Shown: positions 1 to 8,035, numbered from the stretch's first letter. The stretch: DNA of 64,000 nucleotides from Pantoea sp. IMH (GCF_000599885.1 NZ_JFGT01000006.1:434001-498000), one strand, 5' to 3'. Made by a program: numbers and translations. The notes: generated by a model from the sequence alone, not told the origin.

Positions 1-1681
1 CCTGCCTCAGCCGCAGGGGTCACCAGCGAAAGCGCTGGGCGTGGCCGCTCTGCCCGACAGCGCGCAAATCTGCTCCTGTCATAACGTCAGCAAAGGCGAC
101 GTGTGCGCGGCGGTATCCGGCGGCTGTGGCGATATGGCCTCGCTGAAGCGCTGTACCAAAGCGGCGACTGGGTGTGGCGGCTGTGCAGCGCTGGTTAAGC
201 AGGTGATGGAATATCAGCAGGCTTGCCTGGGCGTGGAGGTGAAAAAAGATATCTGTGAACATTTCGCCTACTCGCGCCAGGAGCTGCACCATCTTATTCG
301 CGTCGGCAATATCAAAACCTTTGATGCGTTGATTGCCCAACACGGCAAGGGGCTGGGTTGCGAAATCTGTAAACCGCTGGCCGGATCGCTGCTCGCCTCG
401 ACCTGGAATGAGTATCTGCTTAAGCCGCAGCATCTGCCGTTGCAGGACACCAACGATCGCTATTTTGCCAATATTCAGAAAGACGGCACTTACTCCGTGG
501 TACCCAGAATCGCCGGTGGTGAAATCACGCCGCAGGGGCTGATTGCCATAGGGAAAGTTGCGGAGCGCTACAACCTCTACAGTAAAATTACCGGCGGTCA
601 GCGCATCGATCTCTTTGGCGCGAGACTCGATCAGCTACCGGCTATCTGGGAGGAACTGCTGGCGGCAGGCTTTGAGACCGGCCACGCCTACGGCAAATCG
701 CTGCGCACGGTGAAATCCTGCGTCGGCTCTGACTGGTGTCGCTACGGTCTGAAGGACTCTACCGGCTTCGCCATTGCGCTGGAGAACCGCTACAAAGGGC
801 TGCGTGCGCCACACAAAATCAAGATGGCGGTCTCGGGCTGCACCCGCGAATGTGCCGAGGCGCAGAGTAAAGATATCGGCGTGATCGCCACGGAAAACGG
901 CTGGAATCTCTACGTCTGCGGCAACGGCGGTATGAAGCCCAGACATGCGGATCTGTTTGCCAGCGATCTGGATGACGCCACGCTAATCCGCTACGTGGAT
1001 CGCCTGCTGATGTTTTATGTGCGCACCGCCGATCGCCTGCAGCGAACCAGCGTCTGGATGGACAATCTGGAAGGCGGGCTGGCCTATCTGCGTCAGGTGG
1101 TTATGGAAGATTCACTGGGCATTGCGGATGAACTGGAGCAGGAGATGGCACATGTGGTGGCAAGCTACCAGTGTGAATGGCAAACCACGCTGGAAAACCC
1201 GGAGCGGCTGGCGCTCTTCAGACCAACGCTTAACAGTGACCAGCCGGATGAAACCGTCCGCTGGGAACAGGTTCGCGGTCAGATCCGGCCAGCGACTGCG
1301 CCGCTGCCGGTCAATCATACTCCTTCGCCAGTAGGCTGGACCGAGGTTTGTGCGCTCGACGCGATCCCGCCCCAGGCGGGGATCGGGGCGCGTATTGGCG
1401 CACAGCGTATTGCGCTGTTCCGTCTGCATGAGCAGGTCTATGCGCTTGATGATATTGAACCGGGAACCCGTGCCAGCGTCCTTTCCCGCGGCATTCTGGG
1501 CGACAGCGCTGGCGAACCCATTGTTATCTCACCGCTCTATAAACAGCGCTTTCGGCTTTGTGATGGCCGGGCACCCGATAACAGCGACCTGGCGGTACGC
1601 TGCTGGGCGGTAAAAGTGGAGGCGGGCCGCGTCTGGGTCGCCAGCGAGGCACTGGCGCTGGCGCAGGCGGTGGCCTCATGA
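1..1681 (+). CDS. nasB: Assimilatory nitrite reductase large subunit with fused NirD-like tail (3' part)
   Basis: Reduces nitrite to ammonium with NAD(P)H in the cytoplasm. The frame is open to the left edge (first full codon at base 2), so the FAD/NAD domains lie outside; about 559 residues are visible. In order: a BFD-type [2Fe-2S] domain with CSC and CGGC cysteines (nt 68-220), the ferredoxin-like half-domain, then the siroheme/4Fe-4S ligands as C-x5-C at nt 719-739 and C-x3-C (CTREC) at nt 839-853. The last 110 residues (nt about 1330-1670) form a Rieske-fold NirD-like domain without the Rieske Cys/His ligands, as in the fused NasB of Klebsiella. It overlaps the nitrate reductase gene by ATGA, so the two are probably translationally coupled. 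Symbol follows Klebsiella; nirB is the dissimilatory relative. Confidence 0.93.
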   Translation, partial: LPQPQGSPAKALGVAALPDSAQICSCHNVSKGDVCAAVSGGCGDMASLKRCTKAATGCGGCAALVKQVMEYQQACLGVEVKKDICEHFAYSRQELHHLIRVGNIKTFDALIAQHGKGLGCEICKPLAGSLLASTWNEYLLKPQHLPLQDTNDRYFANIQKDGTYSVVPRIAGGEITPQGLIAIGKVAERYNLYSKITGGQRIDLFGARLDQLPAIWEELLAAGFETGHAYGKSLRTVKSCVGSDWCRYGLKDSTGFAIALENRYKGLRAPHKIKMAVSGCTRECAEAQSKDIGVIATENGWNLYVCGNGGMKPRHADLFASDLDDATLIRYVDRLLMFYVRTADRLQRTSVWMDNLEGGLAYLRQVVMEDSLGIADELEQEMAHVVASYQCEWQTTLENPERLALFRPTLNSDQPDETVRWEQVRGQIRPATAPLPVNHTPSPVGWTEVCALDAIPPQAGIGARIGAQRIALFRLHEQVYALDDIEPGTRASVLSRGILGDSAGEPIVISPLYKQRFRLCDGRAPDNSDLAVRCWAVKVEAGRVWVASEALALAQAVAS

Positions 1682-4299
1682 AAAGTACCTGTCCCTACTG
1701 CGGCGTAGGCTGCGGCGTGGCGATCGCGGTCGATTCTCAGGGCGGCTGTAAAGTCACCGGCGATGCCACGCATCCAGCCAGTTACGGCAGGCTTTGCGTT
1801 AAAGGTGCGGCGCTTGGCGAAACCCTCACTCATCAGGGTCGGCTTCTCTCCCCCGAGGTCGATGGCGGAAAGGTGAGCTGGACGCAGGCGCTGGATGCGG
1901 TTGCGCAGCGTCTTGCTGCGGTGATCCGTGAACATGGGCCGCAGGCGGTGGCGTTCTACGCTTCGGGTCAGCTGCTGACGGAAGATTATTACGTTGCCAA
2001 TAAGCTGATGAAGGGATTTCTCGGCGTGGCAAATATTGATACCAACTCCCGTCTCTGTATGGCCTCGGCGGTGGTGGGCTATAAGCGCGCATTCGGCGCG
2101 GATGCGGTTCCCTGTTGCTATGAGGATTTTACGCAGACCGATCTGGTGGTGCTGGCTGGATCGAACAGTGCCTGGACACATCCGGTCGCCTTTCAGCGGC
2201 TGGTGCAGGCGAAGCAGGCGAAACCCGGCATGCGGTGCGTAGTCATTGATCCGCGCCGTACGGCGACCTGCGACATTGCCGATCTGCATCTGCCGCTGAG
2301 GCCGGGCAGCGACGCGGCGTTGTTTAACGGACTGCTGCACTGGCTGGCGACGCATCAGGCACTGGATGCCGCCATGCTGCCTCACCTTAACGGCGTGGAG
2401 CAAGCGCTGCAGGCGGCAGCTGAGTGGCCGCTGGCGAGAGTGGCCGACTTTTGCCGGCTGCCGCCTGAAGACGTGACGCGGTTTTATACCCTCTTTCAGC
2501 AGTCACCAGCAGCGCTGACGCTCTATTGCATGGGGATAAACCAGTCCGCCAGCGGCAGTGATAAATGCAGTGCCATTATCAATGCCCATCTGGTCAGCGG
2601 CAAGATAGGACGTCCGGGCAGTGGTCCCTTTTCCCTGACCGGACAGCCCAATGCGATGGGCGGACGTGAGGTGGGCGGGCTGGCGAATCAGCTGGCGGCG
2701 CAGATGGACTTTACCCCACAGAACGTAGCGCGGCTTCAGCGTTTCTGGCAGAGCCAGAAAGTGGCGGACCGGCCCGGCCTTAAGGCGGTGGAACTGTTTC
2801 AGGCTGTGGGGCGGGGCGAAATCAAAGCGATCTGGATTATGGGAACGAATCCGGCGGTCTCGTTGCCCGACGGGCTTGCCGTAGCGGATGCTCTGCGGCG
2901 CTGCCCGCTGACCATCGTCTCCGACGTGACGGCGCATACCGATACCGCAAGGCTGGCGCATATCCTGCTGCCCGCCCAGGGCTGGGGGGAGAAAAATGGC
3001 ACGGTAACCAATTCTGAACGTTGTATCTCGCGCCAGCGCGGTTTTGTCGCCCCGGCGGGCGAAGCGCGGCCTGACTGGTGGATCCTCGCCCAGGTCGCCC
3101 GGCGTCTGGGTTTTCAGCACGCATTTAACTGGACGCATCCTGCCGCCATCTTCCGCGAGCATGCGGCGCTCTCCGGGTATGAAAACGCAGGAAGCCGGGC
3201 ATTTGATATCAGCGGGCTGGCATCGCTGAGCGATCGCGCCTGGGAGCAACTCGATCCTGTTCAGTGGCCGGTGAATGCCCGCTTTCCCGTCGGCTGCGTC
3301 CGGCTGTTCGGTGACCGGCAGTTTTATCATCCGGATGGCCGGGCGAGGCTGATCCCGGTAACGCCCAGTCTGCCCGCCTCTCAGCCCTCACGATCCTATC
3401 CGCTTACGCTCAATACCGGCAGAATTCGCGATCAATGGCATACCATGACCCGCACCGGCAGCGTGCCGCGTCTGATGCAGCATTACAGTGAACCTTTCGG
3501 TGAGCTGCATCCCCTTGATGCCGGACGCTACGGTATCGCCGACGGCGATCTGATGCGCGTCCAGTCGGTCAGCGGCTGGATGATCTGCCGCGCTCACTTC
3601 AGCGAAGCCCAGCAGCCGGGCAGCCTGTTTGTGCCCATCCACTGGAACAGCGAGTTTGCCAGCCATGGCAAGGTGGATGCGCTGGTGGCTGCGGCAGTCT
3701 GCCCACTCTCCGGGCAGCCGGAAAGCAAGCAGACGGCGGTGCGTATCAGCCGCTGGCAGTCTGACTGGCAGGGCACGCTCTACATGCGCAAAAGCACCCT
3801 GAGTGGCGAGCGTAAGCCGTTATGGTGGGTGCGAATTCCGGAAGGAGACGTAACGCGCTACCTGCTGGCCGATCGGGGCGAGCCAGCGACATGGCTGGCT
3901 CAACAGGGGCTGACGGAAGGCGTGACGTTACAATCTGCCCGTGCCAGTGGGCATTTTCTGCACCTCCTCGGATGGCGAAACGGCCAGCTGGAACTGGCCT
4001 TCTTTAGCGGCGATCCTTCGCTGGCGGTGCGGGAAGCCGTACTGGCCGCATTTGTTGAACCGCCCGCCACGGCACAGCAGCGCTTTGCCCTGCTCAGCGA
4101 ACGGGCCTCATCAGGCTGTGCCGCCGGGCGCACCGTCTGCAGCTGCTTTGGCACCGGAGAAAATCAGATAACTGCGGCCATCGCCGCCGGTTGTGACACG
4201 AAAGAAGCGCTGGGTGCGCGGCTGAAATGCGGCACCAACTGTGGCTCCTGCCTTCCAGAATTAACCCGGCTGATTGCGCTTGCGCGCACGGCTGCCTGA
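1678..4299 (+). CDS. nasA: Assimilatory nitrate reductase catalytic subunit
   Basis: Molybdenum-bis-MGD enzyme that reduces nitrate to nitrite in the cytoplasm, feeding the upstream nitrite reductase. The 873-residue product starts with the 4Fe-4S ligands Cys5, Cys8, Cys12 and Cys40, followed by the molybdopterin oxidoreductase core (TNSRLCMASA near residue 122; GTNPAVS near 392) and the molydopterin-dinucleotide binding domain (about 570-700). The C-terminal 50 residues are a BFD-like [2Fe-2S] domain with CSC and CGTNCGSC, typical of enterobacterial NasA. The start is the ATG inside the ATGA overlap with nasB. The next gene follows 12 bases after the stop, so this is one operon. Confidence 0.95.
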   Translation: MKSTCPYCGVGCGVAIAVDSQGGCKVTGDATHPASYGRLCVKGAALGETLTHQGRLLSPEVDGGKVSWTQALDAVAQRLAAVIREHGPQAVAFYASGQLLTEDYYVANKLMKGFLGVANIDTNSRLCMASAVVGYKRAFGADAVPCCYEDFTQTDLVVLAGSNSAWTHPVAFQRLVQAKQAKPGMRCVVIDPRRTATCDIADLHLPLRPGSDAALFNGLLHWLATHQALDAAMLPHLNGVEQALQAAAEWPLARVADFCRLPPEDVTRFYTLFQQSPAALTLYCMGINQSASGSDKCSAIINAHLVSGKIGRPGSGPFSLTGQPNAMGGREVGGLANQLAAQMDFTPQNVARLQRFWQSQKVADRPGLKAVELFQAVGRGEIKAIWIMGTNPAVSLPDGLAVADALRRCPLTIVSDVTAHTDTARLAHILLPAQGWGEKNGTVTNSERCISRQRGFVAPAGEARPDWWILAQVARRLGFQHAFNWTHPAAIFREHAALSGYENAGSRAFDISGLASLSDRAWEQLDPVQWPVNARFPVGCVRLFGDRQFYHPDGRARLIPVTPSLPASQPSRSYPLTLNTGRIRDQWHTMTRTGSVPRLMQHYSEPFGELHPLDAGRYGIADGDLMRVQSVSGWMICRAHFSEAQQPGSLFVPIHWNSEFASHGKVDALVAAAVCPLSGQPESKQTAVRISRWQSDWQGTLYMRKSTLSGERKPLWWVRIPEGDVTRYLLADRGEPATWLAQQGLTEGVTLQSARASGHFLHLLGWRNGQLELAFFSGDPSLAVREAVLAAFVEPPATAQQRFALLSERASSGCAAGRTVCSCFGTGENQITAAIAAGCDTKEALGARLKCGTNCGSCLPELTRLIALARTAA

Positions 4300-4311
4300 G
4301 TGAGGTATGCG

Positions 4312-5151
4312 ATGACGACACTACTTCCGTCGCTGGAGAAACTGTTAACCAGCGTTAAGAGCTGTAAAGCGGGTGCGGTGTGGCTGGTGGGCGCCGGACC
4401 GGGTGATGTGGATCTTCTGACAGTAAAAGCGCTGAGGCTGATTGAACACGCTGAGGTCGTGGTCTTTGACCGGCTGGTCAGCCCTGAAATTCTGGCGCTC
4501 ATCCCCGCCACGGCGCTGAGCATTGATGTGGGTAAAACGCCCGGTTTCCATGGTCTGAAGCAGACACAGATTAATCAGCTGCTGGTGGAACTGGCGGCTG
4601 CCGGACAGCAGGTGATCAGGCTGAAAGGCGGCGATCCTTTTATTTTTGGCCGGGGCGGAGAGGAGATGAGCTGCATCCGCGAGGCGGGCATTGCCTGCCA
4701 TATAGTGCCAGGTATCACGGCGGCGACGGGCTGTGCGGCGGCCACGGGGATCCCGCTGACGCACCGGGATATGGCGCAGTCGGTCCGCTTTATCACCGGA
4801 CATGGAAAAGAAGGCCGCCCTGACCTGGCGTGGCACAGCCTGCGGGACGCCAGACAAACGCTGGTGTTTTATATGGGGCTGACGTGGTGTGAGGCACTGA
4901 GCGAAGCGCTGATCGCCCACGGACGCCGGGCAGATACCCCGGTCGCTATTATCGAAAAAGGCACCAGACCCGATCAGCGGGTGATGGTGACCACGCTTGG
5001 CGAACTGGCGGAAACGGTAAAACGCCAGTCGCCGCAGTCGCCCTCGCTTCTGATCCTGGGCGATGTGGTCAGCCTTTACCGCGCCACCAGCACCTCCACG
5101 CCCAGCGCTTCAAAGGCGGTGGCGGAAACGAACCATCACGCATTGCGATAA
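4312..5151 (+). CDS. cobA: Uroporphyrinogen-III C-methyltransferase
   Basis: SAM-dependent methylation of uroporphyrinogen III to precorrin-2, the first step to the siroheme needed by the nitrite reductase two genes upstream. The product of 279 residues has only the methyltransferase part of CysG, with the SAM motif VGAGPGDVDLLT near residue 25 and GGDPFIFGRGGEE near 105. The ATG at 4312 has GAGG six bases upstream; a GTG at 4300 would add four residues. The last 11 codons differ from what the downstream repeat predicts: the frame runs through the left 96-bp direct repeat and ends in the inserted DNA, so the natural C-terminus has probably been replaced. This is unlikely to disturb the catalytic fold. 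Confidence 0.93.
   Translation: MTTLLPSLEKLLTSVKSCKAGAVWLVGAGPGDVDLLTVKALRLIEHAEVVVFDRLVSPEILALIPATALSIDVGKTPGFHGLKQTQINQLLVELAAAGQQVIRLKGGDPFIFGRGGEEMSCIREAGIACHIVPGITAATGCAAATGIPLTHRDMAQSVRFITGHGKEGRPDLAWHSLRDARQTLVFYMGLTWCEALSEALIAHGRRADTPVAIIEKGTRPDQRVMVTTLGELAETVKRQSPQSPSLLILGDVVSLYRATSTSTPSASKAVAETNHHALR
5022..5117. repeat. Left copy of 96-bp direct repeat flanking the T6SS cassette
   Basis: Bases 5022-5117 recur at 6819-6914 in the same orientation, offset by 1797 bases. The last 56 bases (5062-5117 and 6859-6914) are identical; the first 40 carry several substitutions. This copy encodes the C-terminal region of the methyltransferase and, on the other strand, the last 14 codons plus stop of the DeoR-family regulator. 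Confidence 0.95.
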
Positions 5152-5360
5152 TATTTTAAAGAAGCATTAAGAGAATCTGATCAAGCAGTACGTACAAAAA
5201 GTATTGATACATAGCCAGATTGGCCAGCTTCAAAAAAGCCAAAATGTTCACCGCTCGCGTGAAAATTGACCGCTGCTTTATTGACCGCTACTGTGGTCTG
5301 GTTACGTAAGTAACGAACGCAATTTTTATAATGGAATTCTCTTACATGGAGTTAATGAAA

Positions 5361-5879
5361 ATGGCAATCCCAGCCTATTTGTGGCTTAAAGACGACGGCG
5401 GCACGCCTGTCAAGGGCTCTGTCGATATGCCTGGCCGTGAGGGTAGCATTGAGATAATCGGGCTCAATCATGGTGTTACATTTCTAACTGATGACGCCAC
5501 GGGCAAACTAACAGCAAGGCGGGAGCACTCCCCGTTTACGTTTGATAAGAAGATCGACGCCTCCACGCCTTATCTCTATAAAGCCGCGACGACCGGCCAG
5601 AAATTCACATCGGCTGAAGTAAAATATTACCGCATCAATGATGCCGGTCAGGAGGTGGAATACTTCAGTACGCTGATGGAAGGGGTACACGTGATTTGCG
5701 TCGGGCCTGTCATGTATAACGTGAAATCCCCATACGGTGAACAGCGTAACCATCTCGATATTGTTGATCTGGTGTACGAGAAAATCACCTGGCGATATTT
5801 GGATGGAAATATCATGCATTCAGACCGCTGGAATGATCGCATTATCCCACAGGGAGGCGGTCATGAAATGGAAATATGA
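5361..5879 (+). CDS. hcp: Orphan type VI secretion tube protein Hcp
   Basis: Hcp hexamers stack into the inner tube of the type VI secretion system and carry small effectors in their lumen. The protein is 172 residues, the usual length, and opens with the family signature MAIPAYLWLKDDGG. EVEYFSTLMEG and YEKITWRYLDGNI are also characteristic. The start is ATG 5361, the conserved Hcp N-terminus, with GGAG about ten bases upstream; an in-frame ATG at 5331 would add ten non-conserved residues. Its 3' end overlaps the toxin gene by 17 bases and supplies that gene's ribosome-binding site. No other T6SS structural gene is in the window, so the apparatus must be encoded elsewhere. The gene looks more AT-rich than its neighbours by eye. 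Confidence 0.95.
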   Translation: MAIPAYLWLKDDGGTPVKGSVDMPGREGSIEIIGLNHGVTFLTDDATGKLTARREHSPFTFDKKIDASTPYLYKAATTGQKFTSAEVKYYRINDAGQEVEYFSTLMEGVHVICVGPVMYNVKSPYGEQRNHLDIVDLVYEKITWRYLDGNIMHSDRWNDRIIPQGGGHEMEI

Positions 5880-6219
5880 GCAAAGCACCGGCAGGCTCTA
5901 TTATGGCAGTGAGCTGGTGGAGACGGGTTACTCCGGTAGTCTGACCAACAAAAATAACCCAGATCGCCAGCATGTAAAAGGAATGGGGCCGATTCCGCGA
6001 GGAACGTATCGGATCGCCGGGCACTCAACGTCAAAAGGTCCGATGACGATAATTCTGGAGCAGACCTCCGGCGACACGTTTGGCCGGTCGGCGTTCCGCA
6101 TTCACGGCGAGAGAGTTGATAAGCCTGCGGGCTTCGCATCTGAGGGCTGTATTATTATGTCGCGGGCTACACGGCGGCGCATTCTGCGCGAAGGCGGGAT
6201 GCTGGAGGTTGTCCGATGA
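5863..6219 (+). CDS. T6SS L,D-transpeptidase-like effector, Tlde1/DUF2778 family
   Basis: Predicted antibacterial effector delivered through Hcp into the periplasm of rival cells. Tlde1 of Salmonella is an L,D-transpeptidase relative that damages the peptidoglycan precursor pool. The 118-residue protein carries the family's catalytic signature: RIHG with His81, then SEGCIIM with Ser93 and Cys96, and Arg101. GMGPIPRGTYRI (41-51) is the conserved strand before it. There is no signal peptide, as expected for Hcp-delivered cargo. ATG 5863 has GGAGG five bases upstream, inside hcp; a longer in-frame reading to 5737 would overlap hcp heavily and is not credible. The stop overlaps the next start as ATGA. 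Family assignment is firm; toxicity is inferred. Confidence 0.88.
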   Translation: MKWKYEQSTGRLYYGSELVETGYSGSLTNKNNPDRQHVKGMGPIPRGTYRIAGHSTSKGPMTIILEQTSGDTFGRSAFRIHGERVDKPAGFASEGCIIMSRATRRRILREGGMLEVVR

Positions 6220-6656
6220 GACGACTCATGCTTTCAGGGCTGTTTCCCTGCCTGGTATGGGCGGGGGGAATCGCCACTGACTGGTCAGGCTTATTGAAGG
6301 GCGTCGAGTCGGGCGATCAAGTCTGGCTTGAGAAGGTTCCGGAATTTGCGGCCAAAGCCGACGTAAAACAGGCCGCTGCCCTTGAGGATGCACTTTCCAT
6401 AGCGTTATCTAAGAATACCTCAGGTGTTCTGGAGACACTCAACATCATCGACGCCAAAACCTGGCCCCATATGATTGGAACAGACATCGTCTGTGGTGTT
6501 CCGGCTGAGTTATTCACTACCGACGCTATGGTTGAGGATTTTTATCAACGGACGCGTCTGGCTCTGCTTGAGACGGACAGGGGAGCAACCTGTCTGTGGA
6601 TCCTTGAGGCAACATATGAGGAATGGAAGGCGGATCAAGCCCGTCAGATTAAGTAA
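6216..6656 (+). CDS. Probable immunity protein for the Tlde1-type effector (exported)
   Basis: A 146-residue protein directly coupled (ATGA overlap) to the effector gene. It begins with a positively charged, hydrophobic export signal (MRRLMLSGLFPCLVWAGG) and then a mainly helical acidic domain. Known Tldi1 immunity proteins act in the periplasm, where Tlde1 works, which fits an exported product. I do not recognise a named family in the mature part, so function rests on position, coupling and the signal sequence. A hairpin terminator follows eight bases after the stop, which closes the three-gene unit. Confidence 0.72.
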   Translation: MRRLMLSGLFPCLVWAGGIATDWSGLLKGVESGDQVWLEKVPEFAAKADVKQAAALEDALSIALSKNTSGVLETLNIIDAKTWPHMIGTDIVCGVPAELFTTDAMVEDFYQRTRLALLETDRGATCLWILEATYEEWKADQARQIK

Positions 6657-6663
6657 CAATGTT

Positions 6664-6690
6664 CCCGGCCAGCAAGTGGCCGGGTTCTTA
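6664..6690 (+). terminator. Terminator-like hairpin after the T6SS cassette
   Basis: CCCGGCC (6664-6670) pairs perfectly with GGCCGGG (6678-6684) over a seven-base loop and is followed by TTCTTAATTCT. The T-tract is imperfect. Confidence 0.65.
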
Positions 6691-6803
6691 ATTCTCTCCT
6701 TCCCTGGTTTCCAGACCAGCTCAGCCGAAGCGCTGAATTTTCTCAGACGCACCGCTATGACATTATTCGCCATCATGCTGTGCTTTCCCGCTTTGAAAAT
6801 AAA

Positions 6804-6957
6804 GGAAACCGAACTTTTACGCCAGTCACCACCGTCGCCCTCACTGCTGATCCTGGGTGATGTGGTCAGCCTTTACCGCGCCACCAGCACCTCCACGCCC
6901 AGCGCTTCAAAGGCCGAAATTGCGCTGTCTGAAATGCCGCTGTCGGTGATCAGGTAG
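6804..6957 (+). pseudogene. Remnant of the cobA 3' end
   Basis: In the same frame as cobA this stretch reads ET..LRQSP.SPSLLILGDVVSLYRATS and continues into EIALSEMPLSVIR before a TAG at 6955. It resembles the cobA C-terminus but has no start and no upstream coding part. The likely explanation is that it is the original 3' end of the methyltransferase gene, which overlapped the convergent regulator, cut off by the insertion of the Hcp cassette. Confidence 0.7.
6819..6914. repeat. Right copy of 96-bp direct repeat flanking the T6SS cassette
   Basis: Direct copy of 5022-5117, perfect over 6859-6914. It contains the 3' end of the DeoR-family gene on the minus strand (stop at 6873-6875) and a cobA-like 3' end on the plus strand. 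A 96-bp duplication is far longer than transposon target duplications and points to recombination across homologous junction sequence. Confidence 0.95.
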
Positions 6958-7697
6958 TGAATATTGCTCCAGTCACAGGGCAGGGCGAACATCGACACTT
7001 TATCGATTTTGCTGGAGTCGGCCACCACGTAAACCGTGCTGGCCGATTTGATCATCGCGCTCTTCACTTTGATATCGGTCTCGCTGGGGAAGCTCAGGCC
7101 CAGCCGGGGTGAAATACAGGCCGTGGCGAGAAACAGCTTCTCTGCCAGCACGTTCTCAAAAAAGCTGGCGGCTTTTTCGCCGGAGGTGGAAAGGGTGGGG
7201 AATTTAAAGGTGCCGCCGGTCAGCAGAATATTGATCCCCGGCTCGCCTCCCAGCATCAGCGCAATATTTACCGCCGTGGTCACCACCGACAGTTTACGGA
7301 TATGGCTAATTTGCTGCGCGATGGCGGTGGTCGTGGTACCGGAATCGAAAATTACCGTATCCCCATTGTCGATATGCTGGGCAGCCAGCCGGCCTATCGC
7401 CTCTTTTTCGTCGAGATGCGTCTGGCGTTCCAGCATCAGCGCGCCGGTGTTCTGCTTGCCCGTTACCAGCGTTGCCCCGCCGTGAAACCGCTGAACATAG
7501 CCCTCTTTTTGCAGCATACGCAGGTCGGTACGGATGGTCGCTTCCGTCAGGCCAAATGCGTCGGTCAGAATTTTGACGGTGACGGTGCCATCTTCCCGGA
7601 TCATCTCCAGAATCTTTTCGCGTCGCTGTTGCATATCCGCTAACTGTTCATTCTTGCTTTTCAACCGAAACTCTCCCTTCACCTGATTTTCGCGCAT
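6873..7697 (-). CDS. DeoR/GlpR-family transcriptional regulator
   Basis: Sugar-responsive DNA-binding regulator, divergent from the carbohydrate operon and probably its repressor. The N-terminal DeoR helix-turn-helix is clear (RREKILEMIREDGTVTV and the recognition helix around ATIRTDLRMLQKEGYVQR), followed by FHGGA and the C-terminal sugar-phosphate sensing domain with DSGTTTT and LTGG motifs. The frame is open from ATG 7697, giving 274 residues. A TTG at 7664 with GGGAG eight bases upstream has the better ribosome-binding site and would give 263, closer to the family length. The last 14 codons lie in the 96-bp repeat, so the gene stayed intact when the neighbouring cassette arrived. Confidence 0.9.
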   Translation of the reverse strand: MRENQVKGEFRLKSKNEQLADMQQRREKILEMIREDGTVTVKILTDAFGLTEATIRTDLRMLQKEGYVQRFHGGATLVTGKQNTGALMLERQTHLDEKEAIGRLAAQHIDNGDTVIFDSGTTTTAIAQQISHIRKLSVVTTAVNIALMLGGEPGINILLTGGTFKFPTLSTSGEKAASFFENVLAEKLFLATACISPRLGLSFPSETDIKVKSAMIKSASTVYVVADSSKIDKVSMFALPCDWSNIHYLITDSGISDSAISAFEALGVEVLVAR

Positions 7698-8035
7698 CAG
7701 CCCGCGTCAGCCCTGCCGTCAGCCGAAATATTACCCGCCGTCCCCGCCGATTGCGAGCGTAGCGGGGAGAGAATTTGATTTTCGAACGAAAATAATACTG
7801 TGATGAAAATGGCAATTATGCACCATTTATAACTAAAAATATCCATACAGATCACACTGTAAGCAGTACAGGTACGGTATATCAATAAGTTAGTGAAAAT
7901 CACTGCTTTTGTTCGAAATTTGATCTGCCCCACAATTTGCCATCAAACGATAGCGTATATTTTTATTCGAAAACGAAAGGTCGCAGAAAGCTACTCAGCG
8001 CTCCGGCCTGCGGCACCACAGATGACGAGGTGAGG
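7698..8035. promoter_or_regulatory. Divergent control region with three TTCGAA-type operator candidates
   Basis: This 338-bp gap separates the regulator from the transketolase gene. Three related sites share TTCGAA: 7778-7793 (perfect palindrome ATTTTCGAACGAAAAT), 7907-7921 (TTTTGTTCGAAATTT) and 7961-7977 (TTTTATTCGAAAACGAA). TTTCG..CGAAA-type palindromes are common operators for DeoR-family proteins, and sites near both genes would allow control in both directions. No additional gene is supported here. Confidence 0.6.

Noticed and set aside
1537-2403. 288-codon minus-strand frame opposite nasB/nasA
   Set aside because: Shadow of the conserved nitrite and nitrate reductase genes; no motif or ribosome-binding site.
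5264-5289. Short tandem repeat ATTGACCGCT x2 before hcp
   Set aside because: Two 10-bp copies 14 bp apart are present, but this is too little to claim a regulatory element.
5331-5360. Upstream ATG for hcp
   Set aside because: Hcp proteins start at MAIPAYLWL; the ten extra residues are unconserved and the ribosome-binding site suits the ATG at 5361.
6475-6957. 160-codon frame running from the immunity gene into the regulator
   Set aside because: It starts inside the immunity gene in another frame. Only its last part is meaningful, as the cobA remnant.
7697-7933. 78-codon minus-strand frame upstream of the DeoR regulator
   Set aside because: It fills the divergent control region with the operator candidates and has no family resemblance; the hydrophobic stretch comes from AT-rich promoter DNA.
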